Shown: piece by piece, positions 17,013-24,452 of the stretch | Layout of the letters: every line of letters begins with the position of its first letter | How positions within the stretch are numbered: position 1 is the stretch's first letter | Assembly: GCA_050633285.1 (NCBI GenBank) | Contig: JBOEGG010000002.1 | Span: 62,001-126,000, forward strand | Reading direction: 5' to 3' | Length of the DNA: 64,000 nucleotides | DNA from: UBA1672 sp050633285 | Lineage (GTDB): Bacteria; Pseudomonadota; Alphaproteobacteria; Micavibrionales; Micavibrionaceae | Notes under the pieces: generated by a model | What the model was told of the DNA's origin: nothing | The model's input: only the letters and a program-made list of their open reading frames with translations | The model's database searches: none | Made by a program: the position numbers and the translations under genes

Positions 17013-18152
17013 ATGTTAAAGCGTGCTTTGCTTTCTTTTTGTGCTGCGTATTATTTAACGGGTTGTGTTGGTGGAGGGGACTCTGCATTACTGAACTCTG
17101 GCTTTATGAGTGGGCAAAAAACCACACCTGTGCCAATGCATGTGATTGAACCTATGCATAAGAATGAATCGTTGCGCGCATGGTGGAGCTTCTTTGGTGA
17201 TGAAACACTAGACCGCCTCGTTTCAACCGCTTTGCGTTTAACGCCGGAGCGTATGGATATCCAAAACGGACAATCTCCTTCACCTGATATGTCGCATACG
17301 AATATAGTCACTCAGCTTGTGCGTGATTATACGCATTATCGTTATATACAGGGGCAATCTGAACTATTAGCAACGCAGATAAAGACGCTACGGGCTTATG
17401 TGCAGGATAATCAGAATACACGCAATCAGACAAAGCCTGCCCGTATTTACGATAAAACACACCAATTGGCACAAAGACAAAAAGATCTGGAAGGAGAGCT
17501 TTCTACCTTATCCGGACGTATCGCTGATTTGACACATTCGTTGCCTGAATATGTGAAACGCGTATTGGAAGATCATAAGCCTTTACCGACAAGTGATATC
17601 TTACCTCTTTTGGCAAGCTCCTCTGCATCTGTTGAAGATACATTAGAGGTCAGACAAGCGAAAACAAAATTCATAGAAATTATGCAAGGGCACATCAATG
17701 GTACAGACATATATCCTGTCTTTACTGATATCACTGTAGGAGAGTTTTTTGGTATTCCAAACAGTGTCTATTTGGATAGCCAAGCAAGCTGGAACCTTAG
17801 GGCTGGAACATTTGCCAAGCATATCTCTTTCGATAAATTTGAGAAGCGCTTTGGCGGATATGACGAATACCGCGAAATGCAAAGTAATATTACGCATGCT
17901 GTCTTAGGGTATGAACAACAGCTTGTTTCATATGCGCACCTGCAAGAGCAATATATCACCTTGAAATCTTCTGCGGATAAAGCGCGTGAGAATGAGAAAA
18001 TATTGAGCGCACATAATCGTGAAAGTCAGTCATTTCAATCAATAATGAAAATCCATGATGAAGCGTTAGAATTAAAACAGGCTGCACTTAAAGCAGAATA
18101 TGAGAAATTGAAAATTCTTGTGAATTTATATATAGCTCTGGGAACTCGGTAA
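17013..18152 (+). CDS. degenerate TolC/NodT-like lipoprotein
   Basis: A 379-residue lipoprotein whose start resembles an outer-membrane efflux factor: lipobox YLTGC near residue 18, then LRAWWSFFGDETLDRLVSTA, which matches the family's WWxxFxDxxL motif. The rest is helical (long Gln/Lys/Glu-rich heptad-like stretches at about 125-190 and 300-379) but lacks the RPD motif and the second recognisable OEP repeat, and is about 100 residues short. The start at 17013 is supported by AAGGGG 5 nt upstream; an upstream in-frame ATG at 16917 lacks support. It diverges from the RND operon, suggesting duplication of the channel gene followed by divergence. It may no longer be a channel; a modulator, decoy subunit or decaying paralogue are possible. 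I cannot decide between them. Confidence 0.6.
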   Translation: MLKRALLSFCAAYYLTGCVGGGDSALLNSGFMSGQKTTPVPMHVIEPMHKNESLRAWWSFFGDETLDRLVSTALRLTPERMDIQNGQSPSPDMSHTNIVTQLVRDYTHYRYIQGQSELLATQIKTLRAYVQDNQNTRNQTKPARIYDKTHQLAQRQKDLEGELSTLSGRIADLTHSLPEYVKRVLEDHKPLPTSDILPLLASSSASVEDTLEVRQAKTKFIEIMQGHINGTDIYPVFTDITVGEFFGIPNSVYLDSQASWNLRAGTFAKHISFDKFEKRFGGYDEYREMQSNITHAVLGYEQQLVSYAHLQEQYITLKSSADKARENEKILSAHNRESQSFQSIMKIHDEALELKQAALKAEYEKLKILVNLYIALGTR

Positions 18153-18210
18153 TCATATACTTTTGAGGTCTTTGTTTTAAAAACACACGTTAAGTTGGTA
18201 GTGTAATCCA

Positions 18211-18792
18211 TTGGTTAAGAATGTAAATTACGGTATTGCGATTATTGTTATTGCTCTTGGGGTTGTTGCAAGTGTAATGGCTTCTCTGGCTCTTATGTCG
18301 ACGCATTACACACAAAAAGAAATCCCTGTGAACGCCTATGACCCGGTATTCTCCGAAAATAAGGATAAACGACGGATAAGCGGCGCATGGGTGCATAAAT
18401 GCACAACAGAGCAGGGCAAGGTAGAGCTGTGCTCTTTATCACAGTCTGTTATGTCCGAAGATCATGTGATGGTTCTACGAGCAGACGTTACGATGATCGA
18501 ACGTGAAAGTAAGCTTGTCCCGCGTTTAACATTAAGCGCACCACTTGGTACGTTTTTACCAATGGCACTGACATTGCACTTACCACCACAAGAGCCATTC
18601 TCTATCCCGTTCCAGTTTTGTAATAAGGGTGGATGTCTTGTAAATCTGGATCTTTCGGATGATGTTATAACCGCAATGTCGCGCACCGCAGAGCTGCATA
18701 TTTCCTATATTTCAGAGCACCGAAATAAACAAGAAACGTCATTATCATTAAATGGTATAGCGCAGGGTATTCAATATCTGCAAACCCAATAG
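18211..18792 (+). CDS. invasion-associated locus B (IalB) family protein
   Basis: Small periplasmic or envelope protein of a family widespread in alphaproteobacteria, first linked to host-cell invasion in Bartonella but also present in free-living species. Features seen: one N-terminal hydrophobic segment (IAIIVIALGVVASVMASLAL), the SGAWVHKCTT block, LCSLSQSVM, the hydrophobic LPMALTLHLPP segment, and the paired cysteines FQFCNKGGCLV, all in the IalB order. The 193-residue length uses a TTG at 18211, as the first in-frame ATG would cut into the membrane segment; the ribosome site is weak, so the start is uncertain. Gene ends one base before the converging agmatinase. Function in this organism is unknown. 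Confidence 0.8.
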   Translation: MVKNVNYGIAIIVIALGVVASVMASLALMSTHYTQKEIPVNAYDPVFSENKDKRRISGAWVHKCTTEQGKVELCSLSQSVMSEDHVMVLRADVTMIERESKLVPRLTLSAPLGTFLPMALTLHLPPQEPFSIPFQFCNKGGCLVNLDLSDDVITAMSRTAELHISYISEHRNKQETSLSLNGIAQGIQYLQTQ

Positions 18793-19689
18793 CTAATCGA
18801 AATAACGCCGCAAAGCATAGCTCATAATTTTATAGCAAAGTTTGGCCGCCATAAAGTCGCAAGCATGCAAACCTGCACGTGGGGCAAGCTCAACCACATC
18901 TGCGCCAACAATATTTGCGCGTTGTGAAACCAAATCAAGCGTTTCCATCACGTCCCACCAATTTAGACCACCCGGTTCCGGTGTCCCTGTTGCGGGGATC
19001 ATCGCACTGTCAAAGCCATCAATGTCAAAGGTGATATAAACAGGCCCATCACCAACAATATTTGCTATATCATTGGCGTTCCACGTTTTTTTGTCCTTCA
19101 TCCAAAAGATATCAATACGATTCGAATCGGATTCTAAAAATGGTATTTCTTCGGCAGAGATATTACGGATACCAACACTAACAAGGCGGACATTATCATG
19201 GTCTAAACAACGCCGCATCGCCGCGGCGTGAGAGTAATGCTCCCCTTCATATCCATCTCGTAAATCTGCATGGGCATCAAATTGTAAAATAGTCAGTTGC
19301 TCATGACGACGTACAAATGGGCGGATTGCCCCGGCGGTTAAAGAATGCTCTCCCCCCATTATAAGAGGGAATTTATCAAGTTTTAAAACCTCCTCAACAA
19401 TGGCCTCTAACTGATTCAATGCATTGGGAAGTTCGGTTTCGATTTTTGGCTCTCGCAACGTTGCGATTCCGTAATCTTTAAAACACTCACGCCAGAAGAC
19501 CTCATCAAAATATTCTAGTTCAGGTGACGCATCTAAGATCGCTTGCGGACCCTTTGCCGTTCCGCCTTCATAACTGACACTTGCCTCTAATCCAAAGGGG
19601 ATCATAACCGCGCGCGCATTTTTCGGCGCACAAGCATCTACATCAGGTAGGTGTAAAAAACCATCTTTTGAGTTTAAAAATTTCAACAT
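18793..19689 (-). CDS. speB: agmatinase-like ureohydrolase
   Basis: Hydrolyses agmatine to putrescine and urea with a binuclear manganese centre. Metal ligands are in place: GGEHS (about residue 116), FDAHADLRD (about 139), and DIDGFDSAMIPATGTPEPGG (about 222-241), where the family more often has DIDxLDPxxAPGTGTPEPGG. YSHAAAMRR also matches agmatinases. Length (298) is normal. The gene is divergent from the carboxynorspermidine synthase gene across 75 nt and lies in a polyamine group that also includes ornithine decarboxylase, so putrescine could be made from either arginine, via agmatine, or ornithine. No arginine decarboxylase is seen here. Arginase or another guanidino hydrolase remains possible since substrate loops cannot be judged by eye. 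Confidence 0.85.
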   Translation of the reverse strand: MLKFLNSKDGFLHLPDVDACAPKNARAVMIPFGLEASVSYEGGTAKGPQAILDASPELEYFDEVFWRECFKDYGIATLREPKIETELPNALNQLEAIVEEVLKLDKFPLIMGGEHSLTAGAIRPFVRRHEQLTILQFDAHADLRDGYEGEHYSHAAAMRRCLDHDNVRLVSVGIRNISAEEIPFLESDSNRIDIFWMKDKKTWNANDIANIVGDGPVYITFDIDGFDSAMIPATGTPEPGGLNWWDVMETLDLVSQRANIVGADVVELAPRAGLHACDFMAAKLCYKIMSYALRRYFD

Positions 19690-19764
19690 GTGCTTCTTAT
19701 ACTTGATTAAATAGCGATTTCAAATATATAAAAGTGGCAAATCATAATTTGAAAGGGCGAGTTC

Positions 19765-20997
19765 ATGAATGTCTTAATTATTGGCGCAGGTGGCGCGGGC
19801 AGTGTTGTTGCGAAAAAATGTGCAATGAATGCAGATGTTTTCACGAATATTCATCTCGCAAGCCGTACAGTATCAAAGTGTGAAGCTATTCAAAAATCTA
19901 TCAAGGAACATTGGGGCGTTGATATCGCGATTTCTGCTTTAGACGCGGATATTGTTGCCGATACTGTCACATTGATTAACGAGGTGAAGCCTGATCTTGT
20001 AATCAACATGGCACTACCATATCAGGATTTGGTGATTATGGATGCATGTTTGGAAACCAAAACAAATTATATGGACACTGCAAATTATGAGCCGATTGAT
20101 GTCGCTAAGTTTGAATATCATTGGCAATGGGATTATCAGGAAAGGTTTAAAGAGGTCGGCATTACCGCAATTCTTGGATGTGGTTTTGATCCGGGTCAAA
20201 CCAATATCTACTGCGCTTATGCACAAAAAAACATATTCGATGAAATTCATTATATTGATATTGTGGACTGCAACGCAGGCGATCATGGACAGGCTTTTGC
20301 AACAAACTTTAATCCTGAAATCAACCTGCGTGAAGTGACGCAGCGCGGTAAATACTGGGAAAATGGAAAATGGATTGAGACTGAGCCATTAGAGTTCCGT
20401 AAAATGATTGATTACCCCGAAGTCGGCGAACGTGCGAGTTACCTGCTTTATCATGAAGAGCTTGAATCCTTGGTACAAAACATCAACGGGCTGAAACGTA
20501 TCCGTTTCTGGATGACGTTCGGTGATGAATATATCAAACATATGGAAGTGCTTCAGAATATTGGAATGACACGCATTGACCCCGTTATCCATAATGGTGT
20601 CGAAATTGTCCCGATCCAGTTTTTAAAAACTCTCTTGCCTGAGCCATCATCACTTGCCGAGGGTTATACGGGAAGAACATCAATTGGCTGTATCATGACA
20701 GGTATAAAAGATGGTCAGGAAAAAACAGTGATGATTTATAACTCCTGCAACCATGCCCGCACGCATGAAGAGGTGCAAGCACAGGCCGTTTCCTACACAA
20801 CAGGCGTTCCCGCCGTAACAGGTGCGTTGATGATGGCGCGTGGGGAATGGGGGCAAGAGGCAGGTGTCTGGAACGTCGAACAACTCAATCCAAACCCATT
20901 CATGGAAGAGGTCGCAAAACAAGGATTAGAATGGCACATCATCGAACTTCCATCCGACCTCGGAGAACTAACAGAGCGTCGTAAAGATGTCGCTTAA
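19765..20997 (+). CDS. carboxynorspermidine/carboxyspermidine synthase
   Basis: Saccharopine-dehydrogenase-fold enzyme that joins aspartate semialdehyde to putrescine (or diaminopropane) with NADPH, giving carboxyspermidine or carboxynorspermidine. The nucleotide loop VLIIGAGGAGSVVAKKC is at residues 3-19; DTANYEPIDVAKFEY, LGCGFDPGQTNIYCAY and YNSCNHARTHEEVQAQAVS are characteristic of this branch rather than of lysine-degrading saccharopine reductase. 410 residues is the family length. The decarboxylase gene for the next step overlaps its end by 11 nt, which confirms the pathway. Cytosolic. The 75-nt spacer to agmatinase probably holds both promoters. Confidence 0.93.
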   Translation: MNVLIIGAGGAGSVVAKKCAMNADVFTNIHLASRTVSKCEAIQKSIKEHWGVDIAISALDADIVADTVTLINEVKPDLVINMALPYQDLVIMDACLETKTNYMDTANYEPIDVAKFEYHWQWDYQERFKEVGITAILGCGFDPGQTNIYCAYAQKNIFDEIHYIDIVDCNAGDHGQAFATNFNPEINLREVTQRGKYWENGKWIETEPLEFRKMIDYPEVGERASYLLYHEELESLVQNINGLKRIRFWMTFGDEYIKHMEVLQNIGMTRIDPVIHNGVEIVPIQFLKTLLPEPSSLAEGYTGRTSIGCIMTGIKDGQEKTVMIYNSCNHARTHEEVQAQAVSYTTGVPAVTGALMMARGEWGQEAGVWNVEQLNPNPFMEEVAKQGLEWHIIELPSDLGELTERRKDVA

Positions 20998-22138
20998 GCC
21001 TCTACAAAACATCCAAACACCTGCTTACGTCGCGGATATCGCGGCGATTAAGCGTAATCTTGAGATTGCGCAGCGCATTAAACGTGAGGCGGGTGTGAAA
21101 ATCCTGCTTGCGACCAAAGCCTTTTCGCAATTCTCAGTCTTTCCATTTATGAAAGATGCGCTTGATGGCACAACGGCAAGTGGCTTGTACGAAGCGCGCC
21201 TTGGCCACACTCGTTTCGGCAAGCAAGTGCATGTTTATTCTCCTGCTTATACGGAAAAAGATTTAAAAGAAATATTGAACTACGCACACCATATTTATTT
21301 CAATTCGGTAGAGCAACTAAAACGCTTTGCGCCAATGGTACGCGCCGCGCATAAGGGTGCGGTTATAGGCTTGCGCGTTAATCCGCGCCTGTCTCTTGTA
21401 AAGAATTCTGCATTATACGACCCATCTGCACCATGCTCTCGCTTTGGCGTGCATAAAGAGGAGCTGAGCGATGATGTGTTAGAACAAGTCGACCTGCTGC
21501 ACTTTCATAATCTGTGTGAGAACATGGCTGAGGATTCTATTGCGCTGATCGATCATATAACACAAGAGTTCGGCGCTGCTTTATCCAAGGTTTCGCGGGT
21601 TAATCTGGGAGGAGGGCATTTCTATTCTCATCCTGATTTTTATGTGCAGAGCTTTACCACGCGCTTAAGAGCATTTGTTAAGGGTTTCGATATCCAAGTC
21701 ACGTTAGAGCCGGGCGCGGCGCATGTCCTCAATGGTGGTTATCTGGTGGCCACCGTCCTCGATATTATCAGACGTGATGAGAGCATCGCGATTTTGGATG
21801 CGTCTGCCTCAACTCATATGCCGGATGTGCTAGAGGTGCCTTATACGCCCGAAATTATAGGTGCAAAAATCGCAAATAAAGAGGAGCAGGCAGAGCATAT
21901 CTATACCCTTGGCGGTAACACATGCATGACCGGGGATGTTATTGGCCGTTACCGCTTTGATAAACCGTTGGAAATCGGACAAAAACTCATCTTCACTGAT
22001 ATGATGCAATACGCAAGTGTTAAAAACACAACGTTCAACGGTATGCCCTTACCTGATATTGGTATCCTGCATGAGAATGGCGAGTATGAACGCGTGAAGC
22101 GCTTTGACTATACCGATTTTGAAGAGCGTTTATCCTAA
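20987..22138 (+). CDS. nspC: carboxynorspermidine/carboxyspermidine decarboxylase
   Basis: PLP-dependent alanine-racemase-fold decarboxylase that completes spermidine or norspermidine synthesis. The lysine that should bind PLP is in KILLATKAFSQF (about residue 39); FHNLCENMAEDS, NLGGGHFYSHPDF and EPGAAHVLNGGY are hallmark segments, and the active-site CMTGDVIGRYRF block lies near residue 312. 383 residues is normal. It overlaps the synthase gene by 11 nt and so is translationally coupled. With putrescine from ornithine decarboxylase or agmatinase, the pair would make spermidine without SAM decarboxylase; with diaminopropane it would make norspermidine. No diaminopropane-forming gene is in the window, so spermidine is the simpler inference. 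Confidence 0.94.
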   Translation: MSLKPLQNIQTPAYVADIAAIKRNLEIAQRIKREAGVKILLATKAFSQFSVFPFMKDALDGTTASGLYEARLGHTRFGKQVHVYSPAYTEKDLKEILNYAHHIYFNSVEQLKRFAPMVRAAHKGAVIGLRVNPRLSLVKNSALYDPSAPCSRFGVHKEELSDDVLEQVDLLHFHNLCENMAEDSIALIDHITQEFGAALSKVSRVNLGGGHFYSHPDFYVQSFTTRLRAFVKGFDIQVTLEPGAAHVLNGGYLVATVLDIIRRDESIAILDASASTHMPDVLEVPYTPEIIGAKIANKEEQAEHIYTLGGNTCMTGDVIGRYRFDKPLEIGQKLIFTDMMQYASVKNTTFNGMPLPDIGILHENGEYERVKRFDYTDFEERLS

Positions 22139-22214
22139 AATTTATATCAAGAAACTTTGGCGCGAAAGTTGCATATGAACTCCTGAGAATATAAAACTTC
22201 AGGAGTCTTACGCC

Positions 22215-22826
22215 ATGGAAATTACAGGTGCTTTCCAAGGGTATCAACCGATACAAGCGACAAATACACAACGCCAAGATGAGCAAGCGAAAGAGAGTGC
22301 GGAAAAAACGTCTCCTCCACAGAAGAAAACATCGGCAGTTTTTACCCCCGCGGCGCAGGAAACGGATAAAACTGCGCAAACCTTATTTTATGTTCAAAAA
22401 ATATCTTCCCATATCGAAACTGAGAGTAAAGAAAGTAAGGGTGTAGAGCTTTTCCGCGAATATATGTCCAAAACACCGGAAGAGCGTTGGCGTGAACAAA
22501 TTCTGGGTGATATGGGGCTAACCGAGGAGGGCTTGAGAGAACTGTCTGCAGAAGATCAGCAAAAAATAGAAGAGAAAATAAGGGAAATTATAGAAGCCAA
22601 GATACAAGAAGGTATTGAGGAAGGTCGTAAAGAAAATGCAGTGGAACAAGCCACACAAAAGGCCACCGGAAACACCGAAAAAGTTGATGACATCAATATA
22701 CGCGATATTGATGTCGCTCAGATAGATAACATTAATCCAAATGTCGCACAGCTCGCAGATCTACCGCAAGAGCTGCAAAATCTTTATGAGCAGGCCGCAG
22801 AAGAAAAACAGGGCGATGAAATTTGA
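22215..22826 (+). CDS. hypothetical hydrophilic protein (203 aa)
   Basis: Not recognised. No signal peptide or membrane helix. Residues 1-65 are Gln/Lys/Glu-rich and probably disordered; about 75-140 are strongly helical, with EEKIREIIEAKIQEGIEEG suggesting a coiled coil; the C-terminal third carries an unusual run of I/V-D-I/N repeats (IRDIDVAQIDNINPNVAQL). A GGAGT ribosome site lies 9 nt before the ATG. It lies 76 nt after nspC, on the same strand, and abuts the converging ornithine decarboxylase gene with no spacer, so it might be a weakly linked third gene of the polyamine operon. Position is the only hint of function. Confidence 0.65.
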   Translation: MEITGAFQGYQPIQATNTQRQDEQAKESAEKTSPPQKKTSAVFTPAAQETDKTAQTLFYVQKISSHIETESKESKGVELFREYMSKTPEERWREQILGDMGLTEEGLRELSAEDQQKIEEKIREIIEAKIQEGIEEGRKENAVEQATQKATGNTEKVDDINIRDIDVAQIDNINPNVAQLADLPQELQNLYEQAAEEKQGDEI

Positions 22827-24008
22827 TTATCTTGAAATGAAAACCGTATGCGCCGTACCGAAGCCGTTGAAGTCGGTGCGCAAAGATTGGCTATAGGCAC
22901 CGGTATTCTTAATCTCAATCCAATCACCGGTTCTGATATCGGCAGGTAGCATAAATGGCCCCTCCATCATATCCAATGAATCGCATGTCGGACCGGCAAA
23001 GGAAAAGGCGCTAAGCTGCTCATCAAAAGTGCTATGCACCCGGTGTCCCTCAACAGGAAACGGTGTTTTAAGCATAGGCCCAGCATCAAAAAGCCCGCCA
23101 TATGTTCCGTCATTGAGGTACAAAAGGTCTCCCTTACGCAATTCTACCCGTACAATAAGCGCGCCACCTTGCGCAACCAGACAACGCCCGGGCTCTGCTA
23201 ATAACTCAAGGTGATCCAAATCGGCATGATGAAGTGCGGTTTTTACAACATCTAAACAATTTTCAATACTTGGGACATCTTCTCCTTCATACGGAACGGG
23301 AAAGCCACCACCTATATCAAGCATTTCAATAGAGATGCCGGAATTTTTAATCAATGCCTTGATGATGTTAATTGCATTACCATAGCTTGCCGCATTGCTG
23401 GTCTGTGTGCCGACATGAAAACAAATACCAAGTTTCTGCGCGTGCTCCCTTGTTTTTTGTAAGAGAGGGATAGCCTCATCCGGTAAAGCGCCGAACTTAC
23501 AAGACAGATCAATCGACGCATCATCATTGCGTGGTAAAGCGGTACGGACAAATAACTCCAAATCTTGTGCGTTATTTGTGTTGTTGAGAATTTTCTCAAG
23601 CTCATCCATATGATCTAATGAAAAACGACGTATACCATAATCAAAATACGCCGCCCTGATTGCCTCAGGTGCTTTGATAGTATGCATAAAATAAAGATCG
23701 GCATCAGGCGCAATGGATTTTACCAACTCTATTTCAGGGATCGAAGTGACATCAAAGGCCTGAACACCAGACCTGTAAAGGGCATCAATAACCTGCGGGC
23801 AGGGGTTTGTCTTTACGGCAAACATCGTTGTACCATCAAAATTATTCAGGAAAATGCGCGCTTGTCCTGCAATGTGATCCAAATCCAATAAGTATGTAGG
23901 TAAACTAGGCTGTGCCTGCTCAATCAGATGATGCGCATTGCGTATTTCATTGGTGAAGTTCTGAGTATCTTTGTTTCTGTCAAACGCGACAATATTATTC
24001 ATGGTCAT
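22827..24008 (-). CDS. ornithine decarboxylase, eukaryotic-type fold
   Basis: PLP enzyme of the alanine-racemase-fold (group IV) decarboxylases, making putrescine from ornithine; some bacterial members also act on lysine. The PLP lysine is in MFAVKTNPCPQVIDAL (about residue 66), DIGGGFPVPY carries the phosphate loop glycine stretch, EPGRCLVAQ and the dimer-interface catalytic cysteine FAGPTCDSLDMM (about 344) are present. 393 residues is typical. The ATG at 24008 lies downstream of a roughly 290-nt untranslated leader containing hairpins, a 22-codon ORF and a terminator-like structure (see separate entries), indicating attenuation control. It supplies putrescine to the neighbouring carboxyspermidine pathway, although it is transcribed towards those genes from the opposite strand. 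Confidence 0.93.
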   Translation of the reverse strand: MTMNNIVAFDRNKDTQNFTNEIRNAHHLIEQAQPSLPTYLLDLDHIAGQARIFLNNFDGTTMFAVKTNPCPQVIDALYRSGVQAFDVTSIPEIELVKSIAPDADLYFMHTIKAPEAIRAAYFDYGIRRFSLDHMDELEKILNNTNNAQDLELFVRTALPRNDDASIDLSCKFGALPDEAIPLLQKTREHAQKLGICFHVGTQTSNAASYGNAINIIKALIKNSGISIEMLDIGGGFPVPYEGEDVPSIENCLDVVKTALHHADLDHLELLAEPGRCLVAQGGALIVRVELRKGDLLYLNDGTYGGLFDAGPMLKTPFPVEGHRVHSTFDEQLSAFSFAGPTCDSLDMMEGPFMLPADIRTGDWIEIKNTGAYSQSLRTDFNGFGTAHTVFISR

Positions 24009-24080
24009 CGGTTCCCTATATTAAGAGGCATATTTTCAATATGCCCAAGGTGGTAAAATAGAGATTTGCTTTTCACCCTC

Positions 24081-24123
24081 AAAAAAACAAACCTAGCCCG
24101 CTTGGAAAATTGGCCAAGCAGGC
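24081..24123 (-). terminator. intrinsic terminator inside the ornithine decarboxylase leader
   Basis: On the minus strand GCCTGCTTGG (24123-24114) pairs with CCAAGCGGGC (24105-24096), nine Watson-Crick pairs and one G-U, around an 8-nt loop; TAGG and then TTTGTTTTTTT follow. This is a canonical terminator, but it lies 72 nt before the gene it precedes rather than after a gene, so it should act as an attenuator. Its 5' arm begins 8 nt after the stop codon of the leader ORF. Confidence 0.75.
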
Positions 24124-24131
24124 CTGTTACC

Positions 24132-24200
24132 TTACCACATGGAATCCAATGCTATGGACGCACCGTGTTGCCCTTTGGTTGTGTTAAACATAAGTGTCAT
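24132..24200 (-). CDS. candidate 22-aa leader peptide of ornithine decarboxylase
   Basis: A 22-codon ORF in the untranslated leader. It begins MTLMFNTTKG and ends ALDSMW followed by TAA. AAGG stands 10 nt before the ATG; a second in-frame ATG at codon 4 is an alternative start. The stop codon lies 8 nt from the attenuator hairpin, so a ribosome held at the last codons would cover the base of the hairpin and allow read-through into the decarboxylase gene. That geometry resembles TnaC and the ornithine-sensing SpeFL peptide of gammaproteobacteria, although I see no sequence likeness to either. Expression and function are inferred; an ORF of this length can arise by chance. Confidence 0.5.
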   Translation of the reverse strand: MTLMFNTTKGQHGASIALDSMW

Positions 24201-24201
24201 A

Positions 24202-24302
24202 AGACGTAAACCTTTTTAAATCTTCTTCCGTCTTGAAACGGAGGTAAAATTGCTTACGCCTGTCTGCGATCTAACCATTAAGATCAAAAGACAGGTGCGT
24301 GA
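24202..24302 (-). promoter_or_regulatory. 5' part of the structured ornithine decarboxylase leader
   Basis: Near the probable transcript start, ACGC and CTGTCT (24256-24265) pair with AGACAG and GCGT (24289-24300), with an inner GATCT/AGATC stem (24268-24272 with 24281-24285). A second small hairpin, TCCGT/ACGGA with a 6-nt loop, lies near 24227-24243. Both precede the leader ORF. A leader RNA called speF has been described upstream of ornithine decarboxylase genes in alphaproteobacteria, and this may be a member; a covariance-model search is needed to say so. Confidence 0.5.
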
Positions 24303-24308
24303 GAATGT

Positions 24309-24335
24309 GTTATATAAGTTTACAAAATTTTGCAA
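24309..24335 (-). promoter_or_regulatory. candidate promoter of ornithine decarboxylase
   Basis: On the minus strand TTGCAA (24335-24330) and TATAAC (24314-24309) are separated by 15 nt; shifting the -35 by one base gives 16. It lies between the terminator of the upstream channel gene and the first leader hairpin, putting the transcript start near 24302. Spacing is short, so confidence is modest. Confidence 0.4.
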
Positions 24336-24392
24336 AAGAAAAATGACCTCCAGCACAAAAACATGCACGATTTACTATGTTCGGCAGGTCAT
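24331..24392 (-). terminator. terminator after the formate/nitrite channel gene
   Basis: ATGACCT (minus strand, from 24392) pairs perfectly with AGGTCAT (ending 24343) across a 36-nt interior that can form further short stems; TTTTTCTTTTG follows directly. It lies 60 nt after the channel stop codon and should separate that gene from the ornithine decarboxylase leader. Confidence 0.6.
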
Positions 24393-24452
24393 GCCAAATA
24401 TATCAAAACACACTTTGATTAAGGGGCTGGGAAGCAGTCGTACTACGTCTGA

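Noticed and set aside
15338..18152. Reading the TolC-like gene at 17013 as a pseudogene
   Set aside because: The frame is intact over 379 codons with a strong ribosome site and lipobox, so decay is not proven; kept as a gene.
24375..24392. Five-codon ORF (MTCRT-stop) on the minus strand near the channel terminator
   Set aside because: Starts inside the terminator stem and upstream of the predicted promoter, so it would not be in the ornithine decarboxylase transcript.
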